From assembly GCF_003990645.1 (NCBI RefSeq), contig NZ_RYZK01000002.1:558001-622000 (forward strand): DNA of 64,000 nt, read 5' to 3'. The notes below the pieces were generated by a model, which ran no database searches, was not told where the DNA came from, and saw nothing but the letters and a program-made list of their open reading frames with translations. The DNA comes from Shimia sediminis. GTDB lineage: Bacteria; Pseudomonadota; Alphaproteobacteria; Rhodobacterales; Rhodobacteraceae. How positions within the stretch are numbered: the stretch's first letter is position 1; each line of letters starts with the position of its first letter. Below, piece by piece: positions 1-8,940 of the stretch. Position numbers and translations under genes: made by a program.

Positions 1-397
1 CGTTGATCTGCATGACCCGATCCTCGGCCTCGAACGAAACGAAAGTTCTGTTCCGCCCGTCCACGGCCAGCCCTTCGGAATCACCGAATTCATTACGCAG
101 CCTTTCGCCCGGAGTTGTGTGCAGCGCATGTCGTTCGTCGAGTATTATTCCCGTTATCTCACCATCTGTCCGCTTGAAATTTCCACGTACCAGCCAGGAC
201 CGATCCGAGATCGCGACAAAGGACTGCCCATCCTCGGCAACCTCAATGCCCGAGAACCCCCCGAACCAGGATTCGGAGATGCGCCATTCGGCCACCGCTT
301 CGAGCCTGGCGCGCTTCGGCTCCCAGGCTCCGGACGGAAACCATTGATAACTCAGGAAAAGCGCCGCAGCTATTGCGACTGCAAGACGTTTACGCAT
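1..397 (-). CDS. Phytase-like (esterase-like activity of phytase) protein, 3' end beyond window
   Basis: The minus strand is open from ATG at 397 to the window edge, about 132 codons without a stop. The product starts MRKRLAVAIAAALFLSYQW, a positively charged and then hydrophobic segment that suits a signal peptide or membrane anchor. The following region (SWFGGFSGIEVAEDG, SDRSWLVRG, GDSEGLAVDG, SFEAEDRVMQI) matches the N-terminal blades of the esterase-like-activity-of-phytase family, secreted or periplasmic beta-propeller proteins of unclear substrate. Its start overlaps the end of mepA by 28 bp on the same strand, so it is probably the last gene of that operon. The family call is from remembered sequence patterns only; the C-terminal two thirds are not in view. 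Confidence 0.7.
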   Translation of the reverse strand, partial: MRKRLAVAIAAALFLSYQWFPSGAWEPKRARLEAVAEWRISESWFGGFSGIEVAEDGQSFVAISDRSWLVRGNFKRTDGEITGIILDERHALHTTPGERLRNEFGDSEGLAVDGRNRTFVSFEAEDRVMQIN

Positions 398-1284
398 TGG
401 CCCGGTAGGTCCGCCATTTCCAGTTCACGACGTGGTTTCGGTTTCGGAGCGTTCGGGTCTGGCGGCGGTGGGAACAATATGTCCTGCACCCATTTTTCCG
501 CGTCTTTGCATCCGTCCCCGGCCGGTGGGGCGGATTGATTCACACATCCTTTTGCCCCTTTGGGACAGTTGAGACGCACGTGAAAATGATAGTGATGCCC
601 CCACCATGGCCGGATTTTGCGCAGCCACTTGCGGTCACCTTTTTCGTCGTTGCACATCTGCACTTTGGCCCCGGGAAAGACGAATATACGCGCCACCCTT
701 GGGTCGCTGGCTGCCGCCTTCAGGATTTCATGATGCTGGCGGGTCCAGTTTTCGTTGACGAAAGCGCCCTTCTCGCGCCGCAGGGAAATCGACGAGATAT
801 TTTCGCGTTCGGCGGAACTCAGGTTCAGGCGTTTGGGCGGCAGCATCCAGATATCAATGTCGAGACCGATCTGGTGACTGCGGTGCCCTGACAGCATGGG
901 CCCCCCGCGCGGCTGGCTGATATCGCCGATATAAAGACCTTCCCAACCGGGCTGGGCCGCGGCTTTGGTCGAAAGATCGCGAATATAGTCGATGGTTTCC
1001 GGGTACCCCCAGTTACGGTTGCGTGACAGGCGCATGGCCTGCCACGTCGGTCCGGTTTCCGGCAATTGCACGGCCCCGGCGACACAGCCCTTGGCATAAG
1101 ATCCATGGGGCTTAGCGCTTTGTTGCGAGCTTTGCCTCTGTGCACCAAACAACTGGCGCGCTTCGACCCCCTGCATCTCGGCCGGGACATTTTGCTTGGT
1201 AGACACCGTGGCTTGTTCTTGGGTCTGGGTCTGACAGGCCGTCAGTCCCAGCAGGCCGATCAGAATCAGGACGCGTTTGACCAT
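370..1284 (-). CDS. mepA: Penicillin-insensitive murein endopeptidase MepA
   Basis: 304 residues. The N-terminus has a lipoprotein-type signal (LLGLTAC, Cys17), so the mature protein is probably lipid-anchored in the periplasm; E. coli MepA is soluble periplasmic. The zinc ligands of the M74/LAS peptidase family are visible: GHRSHQIGLDIDIWM (His and Asp) in the middle and HHYHFHVRLNCP near residue 235. The C-terminal tail has Cys pairs and is proline-rich. MepA cleaves D-alanyl-meso-DAP cross-links in peptidoglycan and resists beta-lactams. The start overlaps the end of the upstream MFS gene by 19 bp and its own end overlaps the phytase-like gene, so translation is likely coupled. The family assignment is secure. 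Confidence 0.93.
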   Translation of the reverse strand: MVKRVLILIGLLGLTACQTQTQEQATVSTKQNVPAEMQGVEARQLFGAQRQSSQQSAKPHGSYAKGCVAGAVQLPETGPTWQAMRLSRNRNWGYPETIDYIRDLSTKAAAQPGWEGLYIGDISQPRGGPMLSGHRSHQIGLDIDIWMLPPKRLNLSSAERENISSISLRREKGAFVNENWTRQHHEILKAAASDPRVARIFVFPGAKVQMCNDEKGDRKWLRKIRPWWGHHYHFHVRLNCPKGAKGCVNQSAPPAGDGCKDAEKWVQDILFPPPPDPNAPKPKPRRELEMADLPGQCVNVLQSQ

Positions 1285-2651
1285 GTCTCGCTGTCTCCTT
1301 TGGGGTTGACCCAGCGTAGCAGGATCAGCCCCAAAACGAAAAGCAGGATAACGGGTGATACGCCAAGTCTTGCCGATCCGGTCACTGTGGTTGCGATCCC
1401 GATCAGGATGGGCGCAAGAAACGCGGTGGCCCGTCCGGACAACCCATAAAGACCAAAGCTTTCGGTGGGCTTGGCCGGATCGGTATGGCGCACCATCAAG
1501 GTGCGGCTTGCGGCCTGAAGAATGCCGCCCATGCCACCAAACGTGGCCCCGGCCAGCATCAGCACATTGTCCGGCAGTGACGAGCCGTCAGCCAAGGGCA
1601 TGCCGAAAAACGCCTCTCGCGACATGTTCACGATGACAAAGGCCATCGCGATCAGAACCCACACCGCGCCAATGATGACGGGTTTAGGTCCATACTTTTT
1701 ATCAAGCTTCCCACCAAGCCAGCTGAAAAACACAGCACTGGTCGCGCCGACGATGCCAAAGATTCCGATCTGGGGAACAGACCAGTCCAACACGAGGTTC
1801 GCATAGATTCCACCAAAGGTATAAAGCCCGTTCAACGCGTCGCGGTAGAGCATCGACGAAATCAGAAAATACAGCAGGCTCTTGCGGTTCTTGAGGTTGC
1901 CGATCGACTTTTTCAAGAGACCCAGCGCGTCGGACACAGTGCTGCGTGCCTTTTTGACAAGCGGCTCGTGGACCCAACGAAAGTAGGGGATCATGAAGAC
2001 AAGATACCAAACCGCCGTGAGCGGCCCGACAGCCCGGGTGCCTTCCTTTTGTTCTGGGTCCAAGAGCCCAAAGCCCGGCGACAATCCAGCAATGGTCTTG
2101 TCGCCTGCCATTTCGGCAAAAACCACAAGCACGATGATCAGGGACATCAGCCCGCCGAAATAGCCAAAAGCAAACCCCGACCCCGATATCTCACCAACTT
2201 CTTCTTCGGTGCCAAGTTCGGGCAGCTGAGAGTTGATAAAGATCAGCGCATACTCGGCGCCGATGAAGCCCAGAGAGAAAAAGCCCAACATTAGAAACAG
2301 GTTGGATCCATCCAGGGCAATGAACCAAAGTGCAAAGGCGCCAACCACATACATGACGGAAAAGCCTATGATCCACGGCCTGCGTCGGCCTCGTGTGTCG
2401 GCCAGCGCCCCCATGATTGGTGCACCAAAACCTATGATCAGGCCGGCGATTGCCATGTTCCAGGCCCAAAGTGACTGGGCGTTGGCCTTGGCAACTTCAG
2501 AGTCGAGCCCAGCGCCAAGATAGTATTCTTTCGCCACCACCGCGAAGAATGGGCCAAAAATAAAGGTTACCAAGAGTGTGTGATAGGGCTGACTGGCCCA
2601 ATCAAAAAACCACCAGCCCCAGATTTTCTTGCGCGCAGAGATTTTGGTCAT
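1266..2651 (-). CDS. MFS transporter, UMF1/Atg22-like family
   Basis: About 461 residues with roughly twelve hydrophobic segments. The N-terminal signature KIWGWWFFDWASQPYHTLL is typical of the UMF1 (Atg22-like) branch of the major facilitator superfamily, and GALADTRGRRRPWI is the MFS loop 2-3 motif. The substrate is unknown; vacuolar Atg22 in yeast exports amino acids, but that cannot be transferred. I chose ATG 2651 rather than 2678 because GGGGGA sits about 5 nt upstream. It lies 56 bp downstream of the thioesterase gene and overlaps mepA by 19 bp, so the three probably share a transcript. Inner membrane protein. Confidence 0.85.
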   Translation of the reverse strand: MTKISARKKIWGWWFFDWASQPYHTLLVTFIFGPFFAVVAKEYYLGAGLDSEVAKANAQSLWAWNMAIAGLIIGFGAPIMGALADTRGRRRPWIIGFSVMYVVGAFALWFIALDGSNLFLMLGFFSLGFIGAEYALIFINSQLPELGTEEEVGEISGSGFAFGYFGGLMSLIIVLVVFAEMAGDKTIAGLSPGFGLLDPEQKEGTRAVGPLTAVWYLVFMIPYFRWVHEPLVKKARSTVSDALGLLKKSIGNLKNRKSLLYFLISSMLYRDALNGLYTFGGIYANLVLDWSVPQIGIFGIVGATSAVFFSWLGGKLDKKYGPKPVIIGAVWVLIAMAFVIVNMSREAFFGMPLADGSSLPDNVLMLAGATFGGMGGILQAASRTLMVRHTDPAKPTESFGLYGLSGRATAFLAPILIGIATTVTGSARLGVSPVILLFVLGLILLRWVNPKGDSETWSNAS

Positions 2652-2707
2652 GCCTGTCCCCCATGACTTTTTTTCCACTTAAGACAGGGGTTTGGCGTTC
2701 AGGCAAG

Positions 2708-3244
2708 TTAATCCTGCATTGGCGGCCATGGCCGCAGCGCCTCGGAGGCACTCCAGGCTGCTACCCATTCAGGGGCCTCGGGGCGCTCCAGATCGTGCCC
2801 CATGGCTGCCATCACGGTCTGTGGCGCAACGATCCCGTCCCGGTTCACGATCGCCGACCGATAGAGCGCGTGGTTGGCACATTCACCGTCTTGCTTCCAC
2901 ATGGATTGCTCCAGATAGACAAACCTGTCGTCCCACCAAATGGCCCTGCTGCGCATCTCGAACTTTTCAAAGGCGCGGATTCTGCGTCGGTAGCGCACCG
3001 AGACGCCGGCCATCGTCATGCTCCAACGTTTCTTGCGCAACACGTCGATCAATCCGATCCGATGCGCCAGCGGCATACGTCCGAGGTCCAACAATGTCAG
3101 GGTGCGCCCATTGTTCAACTCCATCCACAGATCAATGTCCCATGGCCAGCAGCGATGGTGCGAGACGTGGGTCCCCATTGGAGGCAATGGCGGATCGTTG
3201 CGGTGTTTGACCAGGTCCTTGACCATGCGGATCACGGGATACAT
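2708..3244 (-). CDS. Hotdog-fold acyl-CoA thioesterase-like protein
   Basis: 178 residues. The segment CWPWDIDLWMELNNGRTLTLLDLGRM is the hotdog 'xxDxxxHxNN' region seen in THEM6/4HBT-type thioesterases, with Asp and Asn in place and the usual His replaced by Glu (MELNNG). It is followed by RYRRRIRAFEKFEMRSRAIWWDDRFVYLEQSMW, the typical central beta strands. Likely a cytoplasmic acyl-CoA or acyl-ACP thioesterase of unknown chain preference. It is the first gene of the minus-strand run that continues to the MFS gene and mepA, and its promoter lies in the divergent gap with the YggT gene. Family fairly sure; activity inferred. Confidence 0.8.
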   Translation of the reverse strand: MYPVIRMVKDLVKHRNDPPLPPMGTHVSHHRCWPWDIDLWMELNNGRTLTLLDLGRMPLAHRIGLIDVLRKKRWSMTMAGVSVRYRRRIRAFEKFEMRSRAIWWDDRFVYLEQSMWKQDGECANHALYRSAIVNRDGIVAPQTVMAAMGHDLERPEAPEWVAAWSASEALRPWPPMQD

Positions 3245-3373
3245 GCGCGTTTCTCCTTTGGGCTATGATCTCGACATCGTTTACGCCAACGTCAACCGTG
3301 ACCTCGCGCCACTCTTGCCCTTTGCACTTGCGGTGCTTAACTGTTGCGCGATGAAAAACGGAGACTCCTGACC

Positions 3374-3655
3374 ATGATGGCGATCTATGGCCCGCTGCGG
3401 CTGATTCTGGATGTGGCATTCTTTATCATGCTGGCTCACATCATCATGAGTTGGCTGATCAGCTTTCAGGTGTTGAACCTGGGACAACAGTTCGTGGCCC
3501 AGATCTGGTATGGGCTGAACAAGCTGCTTGAGCCGATCTACACCCCCATTCGCCGCATCCTGCCGGACACACGCCCGCTGGATCTTGCGCCGCTTGTTGC
3601 GTTTATCATCATCATCTCACTTCGCGACTATATCCTGCCCGCGATCCTGTTCTGA
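3374..3655 (+). CDS. YggT family integral membrane protein
   Basis: About 93 residues with two hydrophobic blocks (LRLILDVAFFIMLAHIIMSWLI and LDLAPLVAFIIIISLRDYILPAIL) around the family's conserved segment with NKLLEPIYTPIRRILPDTRPLDLAP. YggT proteins are inner membrane proteins linked to osmotic tolerance and cell division in some bacteria, and they often sit near proC or yggS; that context is absent here. I chose ATG 3374 because GGAGA lies 9 nt upstream; ATG 3344 gives ten extra residues without a good ribosome site. It faces away from the thioesterase gene, and recQ follows after 83 bp. Confidence 0.9.
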   Translation: MMAIYGPLRLILDVAFFIMLAHIIMSWLISFQVLNLGQQFVAQIWYGLNKLLEPIYTPIRRILPDTRPLDLAPLVAFIIIISLRDYILPAILF

Positions 3656-3738
3656 CACCTTCAGGGCTTGTTCAGCGAATCTGGTTATGGGATTGTCGGC
3701 TCTAACGAGCAGACAAACCAAGAAACACAGGTTCCCTC

Positions 3739-5778
3739 ATGTGCGCCGCTGCCACGTTTCTGCGTGACGTATTCGGATTCGACGCCTTCCGCCCCGGGCA
3801 GGAGGATATTGTCGACGCGGTGACGCGTGGCGAAAACGTGCTGGCAATCATGCCGACAGGTGGTGGTAAATCCCTGTGCTTTCAGCTGCCTGCCTTGATG
3901 CGAGACGGTGTGACGGTGGTTATCTCGCCATTGATCGCTTTGATGCGCGATCAGGTGCGCGCGCTGCGTGAAGCTGGCGTTCAGGCAGGCGCCCTGACGT
4001 CAGGCAATACCGAGGAAGAAACCGCCGAGGTTTGGGAGGCGCTCGAGGCCGGGCGGCTGAAGCTGCTCTATATTGCCCCCGAACGCCTTGCCTCGGGGGC
4101 GGCCATGGGCATGTTGCGACGCATTGGGGTCAACCTGATCGCTGTGGACGAGGCACACTGCGTCAGCCAATGGGGGCACGACTTTCGCCCCGATTACCTG
4201 CGGATTGGCGAATTGCGGCAGGCGCTGGGCGTGCCGCTGGCGGCCTTTACAGCCACCGCAGATGCCGAGACACGCGAAGAGATTGTTACCCGGTTGTTCG
4301 ATGGCGTCCCGCCTAGCACCTTCCTGCATGGGTTTGATCGGCCGAACATCCATTTGGCCTTTGCCGCCAAGGATGGTCCGCGCGGGCAGATCCTGGATTT
4401 CGCCGCTGCTCGCAAGGGGCAATCCGGAATTGTCTATTGTGGTACCCGCGCCAAGACCGAAAACCTCGCTGCCGCTCTGCGCGAGGCAGGGCATTCTTCG
4501 TTACATTATCATGGCGGCATGGACGCCGAGGACCGCCGGATCACCGAAGCCCGTTTCCAGCGAGAAGACGGGTTGATCGTCGTCGCCACGGTGGCCTTTG
4601 GCATGGGTATTGATAAGCCGGACATACGCTGGGTTGCTCATGCTGATCTGCCGAAGTCGATCGAATCCTATTACCAGGAAATTGGCCGCGCAGGTCGAGA
4701 CGGGGCCCCCGCGGAGACGCTGACTTTGTTTGGGCCGGATGATATCCGCCTGCGCCGTAGTCAGATCGACGAAGGGCTGGCCCCGCCAGAGCGCCAACGC
4801 GCCGATCACGCACGGCTGAACGCGCTCTTAGGGTTGGCCGAAGCGCTGCATTGTCGCCGGAAAACGTTGTTGGGCTATTTTGGCGAGACCGACGTGTCCT
4901 GCGGGAACTGTGATCTCTGCGATGCGCCCGCCGATGTATTTGACGGCACCACCGCCGTGCGTAAGGCGCTTTCAGCAGCGCTGCGCACAGGAGAGCGGTT
5001 TGGCTCAGGGTATTTGATCGATATTCTTCTGGGCAATGACAACGACAAAGTGCGTCAGCGCGGGCATGATGGGTTGCCGACCTTTGGCATTGGCAACGAG
5101 TACGACCGCAGACAGTGGCAGGCGGTATTTCGGCAAATGATGGGGCATGATCTGATCCGCCCCGATCCCGAACGCCATGGTGGCTTGCGTATGACGGATG
5201 CCGCCCTGCCCATCCTCAAGGGAGAGGCCCAGATCGAGTTGCGTCGCGACACGATCCGCAAGGCACCCCGGCGCCCTGCGGCCAAGGAGATGGTCAACGA
5301 AGAGGATGCACCGCTGTTGAGCGCGCTCAAGGCCAAGCGCCGTGCGCTGGCCGAAGCCGCCAAGGTACCTGCCTACATCATCTTCAATGACCGCAGCTTG
5401 ATCGAAATGGCTGAAACCCGCCCCACAAATCTGGATGAGATGGCACGGGTCAGCGGCGTTGGCGCCAAAAAGCTCGACAGCTACGGCGATGCCTTTCTTG
5501 AGGTTATCAACGGCGAGGCCGCCGCTTTGCACCCCAGCCGCCGAAAACTGGCCGGGCGTGAGGCGGGAAATCTCTATGACCGGCTGCTAGAGGTGCAGGC
5601 TGACTTGGCGCGCGGGCCAGATGGGATCGACAAACCGATGAGCTGCTCAGCCGCGCTTTTGGCCAAGGTGGCCAGTGCAAAGCCAGGGGACGCATTTGCA
5701 ATGTCGCGTCTGTTGGGAGAGAAGCGTGCGGAACGTTTTGGCACGGCGTTTCTGGACGTACTGCGCGAGGCGGGTTAA
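3739..5778 (+). CDS. recQ: ATP-dependent DNA helicase RecQ
   Basis: 679 residues, longer than E. coli RecQ (609). Domains in order: SF2 helicase core with Walker A PTGGGKS (39-45) and the DEAH box (137-140), then QWGHDFRPDYL; the helicase C-terminal half with GIVYCGTRAKTE and ESYYQEIGRAGRDGAPAE; the RecQ zinc-binding Cys cluster (CGNCDLCD); a winged-helix RQC region; and an HRDC domain near 520-600 (ARVSGVGAKKLDSYGDAFL). The tail after the HRDC looks like a second helical repeat (MSCSAALLAKVASAKPGDAF), which accounts for the extra length. It unwinds recombination and replication intermediates 3'-5'. yaaA follows 31 bp downstream on the same strand. Confidence 0.96.
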   Translation: MCAAATFLRDVFGFDAFRPGQEDIVDAVTRGENVLAIMPTGGGKSLCFQLPALMRDGVTVVISPLIALMRDQVRALREAGVQAGALTSGNTEEETAEVWEALEAGRLKLLYIAPERLASGAAMGMLRRIGVNLIAVDEAHCVSQWGHDFRPDYLRIGELRQALGVPLAAFTATADAETREEIVTRLFDGVPPSTFLHGFDRPNIHLAFAAKDGPRGQILDFAAARKGQSGIVYCGTRAKTENLAAALREAGHSSLHYHGGMDAEDRRITEARFQREDGLIVVATVAFGMGIDKPDIRWVAHADLPKSIESYYQEIGRAGRDGAPAETLTLFGPDDIRLRRSQIDEGLAPPERQRADHARLNALLGLAEALHCRRKTLLGYFGETDVSCGNCDLCDAPADVFDGTTAVRKALSAALRTGERFGSGYLIDILLGNDNDKVRQRGHDGLPTFGIGNEYDRRQWQAVFRQMMGHDLIRPDPERHGGLRMTDAALPILKGEAQIELRRDTIRKAPRRPAAKEMVNEEDAPLLSALKAKRRALAEAAKVPAYIIFNDRSLIEMAETRPTNLDEMARVSGVGAKKLDSYGDAFLEVINGEAAALHPSRRKLAGREAGNLYDRLLEVQADLARGPDGIDKPMSCSAALLAKVASAKPGDAFAMSRLLGEKRAERFGTAFLDVLREAG

Positions 5779-5809
5779 GTCTCATCTCCGACCATTAAGG
5801 AATTGCGCC

Positions 5810-6589
5810 ATGCTTGTTGTTGTCTCACCTGCCAAACGGCTCGATTGGAACCCGGTTGCCGGAGAAACCACGGAACCAGACTTTGCCGATGAGGCGCTGC
5901 GATTGGCGAAAACGGCGCGCAATCTGACGCTGGGCGATTTGCAGAAACTAATGGACCTCAGCCCCGATCTGGCCCGGCTGAACCGCGACCGCTTTAAGGC
6001 ATATGAGTCAGAGCCAGACGCGTATGCCACCCGCCCGGCGGTTCACGCCTTTAACGGGGACACCTACATCGGCCTGGAAGCGGCGTCGCTGGAGCCCGAA
6101 GAAATGGTTTGGGCCCAAGAGCATCTGCGCATCTTGTCGGGCCTCTACGGCGTGTTGCGTCCGATGGATGCCATTCAGGCCTATCGCCTGGAAATGGGCA
6201 GCCGCCTGAAGACACGTCGCGGCAAGAATTTGTACGAGTTCTGGCGTGACAGTATCGCCAAAAATTTGAACACTCAGGCCGAAAGCCTCGGCACTGATGT
6301 TTTGGTGAACTGCGCCAGCCAAGAGTATTTTGGCGCGGTTGACCCAAAGGCGCTGAAACTGAGGGTCATCACGCCGGTCTTCATGGAAGAAAAGGCAGGC
6401 GTCTCCAAGATCGTGAGCTTTTTTGCCAAGAAGGCGCGCGGCTCCATGGCGCGCTACATCATACAGCGGCGCCTGACCGATCCCGAGGGACTGAAGGAAT
6501 TTGACCTTGGCGGCTATGCCTATCAGCCACAGATGTCTGAAGGAGACAGGCTGGTTTTCCTGCGGGACTATCCAGAGACCCAAGGCTAA
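5810..6589 (+). CDS. yaaA: Peroxide stress protein YaaA (DUF328/UPF0246)
   Basis: 259 residues, the usual family length. It begins MLVVVSPAKRLDW, the diagnostic N-terminus, and contains YSGLYG-type (ILSGLYGVLRPMDAIQAYRLEMG), NCASQEYFGAV and EFDLGGYAYQPQMS, all hallmarks of the family. E. coli YaaA lowers free iron during hydrogen peroxide stress and binds DNA; the biochemistry is not fully defined. The start is set by AAGGAA 5-10 nt upstream. It is in the same direction as recQ and ends 10 bp from the convergent histidine kinase gene. The DNA-repair helicase and oxidative-stress protein could be co-transcribed. Confidence 0.95.
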   Translation: MLVVVSPAKRLDWNPVAGETTEPDFADEALRLAKTARNLTLGDLQKLMDLSPDLARLNRDRFKAYESEPDAYATRPAVHAFNGDTYIGLEAASLEPEEMVWAQEHLRILSGLYGVLRPMDAIQAYRLEMGSRLKTRRGKNLYEFWRDSIAKNLNTQAESLGTDVLVNCASQEYFGAVDPKALKLRVITPVFMEEKAGVSKIVSFFAKKARGSMARYIIQRRLTDPEGLKEFDLGGYAYQPQMSEGDRLVFLRDYPETQG

Positions 6590-6599
6590 ACGCTGCTCG

Positions 6600-8795
6600 T
6601 CAGGTCCCGCTCTGCTTTAGGTCGGTTGGGGGAAAAGGGTTTTGTGCAATCTTGGGTTGGTGGCGCGAAATCATGTCCATGATCGCACCCTTGCGCAGTG
6701 GTTTGGTCAGGTAATGATCCAAGCCTGCCGACAGGATCCCCTCTTCATCGCCATCAACCGCGTGGGCCGTCAATGCAACGATGGGTACCGTCGTGCCGTT
6801 CTCAAGCGCGCGGATGCGGCGCGTCGCCTCTTTGCCATCCATTTTGGGCATGGAGATGTCCATAAAGATGAGGTCCGGGCGCATGTCTGAATAGGCCTCA
6901 ACGGCCTCAAAACCATTGTTGGCAAATCGCAGTTCAATATTCAAATTTTTCAACAGCTTGCCTAAAACCAACTGGTTCGTCTTGTTGTCCTCTGCCGCCA
7001 GAATCCGCATTTGCCGCAGAGTGCTTGCATCGACAACCGAATGGATTTTGTCTTTCACAGGCAAGACATCCTGAACGCGCGTGGCTTCGGCTATCTTGTG
7101 AAACAAGTCACGGCGCGACACGGGTTTTTTGAGCAACCCCTGCGATTGCCCCAGTGACGGATCACCCTGAACCACCGCCGGATCGGAACTGAGCAGAACC
7201 ACCGGCACATCACTGCCCTGAGCGCGCAAAGCCTCGGTCAGCTCAAGACCATCCATGTCAGGCATGCCATAGTCCGTCAGGATCAGGTCGATATCTTTGA
7301 GGTTTTCCAGGGCCTCTCGCCCACTGGCGCAGACCACAACGCTGGCGCCCATTTGCTCCATCTGCTTTTCCAGAAGGCTGCGATTGATCGCGCGGTCGTC
7401 CACGACCAGAATCTTGCGGACGCTGTCGGGCAACGCCGGTGGGCTGAGGCTCAGATCCTCTTCGACGGGCAAGGTCAGCTGAAAACCAAAGGTCGATCCT
7501 TTGCCTTCGACCGAGTCGACCCAGATCGTACCGTGCATCAGGTTGATCAGCCGATTGGTGATGGCCAGTCCCAGACCCGTGCCTTCAAACGCACGATTAC
7601 GATCATCTTCAACCTGATTGAATTCCCCGAAAATGTGCCCGATTTTGTCCTCGGGTATACCGATGCCGGTGTCTTCAACGGCGATGTGCACCTCGCATTT
7701 GCCCGTGCTTTCATGCGGTTCTCCCACAACGCGAACCATGACATGACCACTCGACGTGAACTTGACGGCATTGCCAATCAGGTTGGTCAGAACCTGCCGG
7801 ATACGCCCAGGATCGCCAACAAACAACGTAGGCAGGAAAAGATCGTAGTCGACGATCAGGGTTACACCCTTTTCCCGCGCGCTGGGCTGCAACAGCGTCA
7901 TGACTTCGTGAATGCAGCGCTCCAGATCAAAGGGTTCGGGTCGCAGCGCCAGTTTCTCGGCTTCGATCTTGGAATAGTCCAGAACGTCGTTGATGATCGA
8001 TAGCAGCGCTTCGCCCGAGTTCTTGATGGTAGATGCAAACAAGCGTTGCTCTTCGCTGAGACCGGTATCGAGCAAAAGGTCCGCCATACCGACCACACCG
8101 TTCATCGGAGTGCGGATTTCGTGGCTCATATTGGCAAGAAAGGCTGATTTGGCACGGCTGGCGGCTTCGGCCCGTTTTTGTTCCTTTTTAAGCTTGGCCT
8201 CGTAACGCACAGTATCAGTGATGTTGTGGGCAAGGCTGACAATGTCCCCGCCATGCCCCCGTTGATCAATCAGCTTGATGTATTGCCCGTTCCACAGCTG
8301 CAGAACCACGGGCGGCGGTGTGGGGCGGTGCCATCGGTCCAACATGGCCTTGCGCCAATCGGCCGAAGCCACGTCGCCAATGTGGACAATACCCTCATCA
8401 GTCAACAACTGCAGAAGCCGCGCATAGGTGATGCCCTGAGTGACCTCTTCCAATCCGTCAAAAACCGACAGATACGAGGGGTTGGCCGCAATCATGCGGT
8501 TATCTGCATCAAAAAAGGCAAAGCCGTCCTGAATGGCCTCAATCGAGAGCCACAGGCGCCGCTCAGCGATTTCGATTTTCTCGTTGGCTACTTGCAGGTC
8601 CGATTTCACCTTTTGATTTTCGGTGCGGACGCTGTTCACTTCGGCGCGGGTTTCGACAATCTCGTTGGACAACTTCTCAGCGTGTTTGCCAAGCTTGCGG
8701 TTGGCGGCAAACAGCTCCGCCTGTTTCAGTTCAAGCAGTCGCTCTGCCGCCAACCTCGCCCGACGTTCTTCTGCCAGTTTAGATGCCAGCGTCAT
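6600..8795 (-). CDS. Hybrid sensor histidine kinase with two receiver domains
   Basis: About 731 residues and no clear membrane segment, so probably cytosolic. Order: an N-terminal coiled coil rich in Glu, Lys and Arg (1-100), a PAS-like domain (IQDGFAFFDADNRMIAANPSYL), HisKA with the phospho-acceptor in FLANMSHEIRTPMNGV, HATPase_c with N, G1 (DTGIGIP) and G2 (GTGLGLAI) boxes, receiver 1 (ILVVDDRAINRS, acceptor Asp in LTDYGMPDMDG) and receiver 2 (ILAAEDNKTNQL, Asp in FMDISMPKMDG, KPL at the end). ATG 8795 was chosen because AAGGGG lies 7 nt upstream. The layout resembles BarA-type kinases without an HPt domain, so a separate HPt partner is expected. The signal is unknown. Confidence 0.92.
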   Translation of the reverse strand: MTLASKLAEERRARLAAERLLELKQAELFAANRKLGKHAEKLSNEIVETRAEVNSVRTENQKVKSDLQVANEKIEIAERRLWLSIEAIQDGFAFFDADNRMIAANPSYLSVFDGLEEVTQGITYARLLQLLTDEGIVHIGDVASADWRKAMLDRWHRPTPPPVVLQLWNGQYIKLIDQRGHGGDIVSLAHNITDTVRYEAKLKKEQKRAEAASRAKSAFLANMSHEIRTPMNGVVGMADLLLDTGLSEEQRLFASTIKNSGEALLSIINDVLDYSKIEAEKLALRPEPFDLERCIHEVMTLLQPSAREKGVTLIVDYDLFLPTLFVGDPGRIRQVLTNLIGNAVKFTSSGHVMVRVVGEPHESTGKCEVHIAVEDTGIGIPEDKIGHIFGEFNQVEDDRNRAFEGTGLGLAITNRLINLMHGTIWVDSVEGKGSTFGFQLTLPVEEDLSLSPPALPDSVRKILVVDDRAINRSLLEKQMEQMGASVVVCASGREALENLKDIDLILTDYGMPDMDGLELTEALRAQGSDVPVVLLSSDPAVVQGDPSLGQSQGLLKKPVSRRDLFHKIAEATRVQDVLPVKDKIHSVVDASTLRQMRILAAEDNKTNQLVLGKLLKNLNIELRFANNGFEAVEAYSDMRPDLIFMDISMPKMDGKEATRRIRALENGTTVPIVALTAHAVDGDEEGILSAGLDHYLTKPLRKGAIMDMISRHQPKIAQNPFPPTDLKQSGT

Positions 8796-8940
8796 GCCCA
8801 GCCCCTTCGTCAAATACACAAGACCAGACAAAACCCCAGACGGGTGAATATCTGCTTAAACCGGATCGAATTCCTTCCGCCGTTGCCAGATCAGGCCACG
8901 CCATGCCACCATGGAAACGATTTCAGAGGGGAGTTGTATT

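Noticed and set aside
2576-3268. 230-codon plus-strand frame opposite the thioesterase gene
   Set aside because: It is antisense to a recognisable hotdog protein and has no family features.
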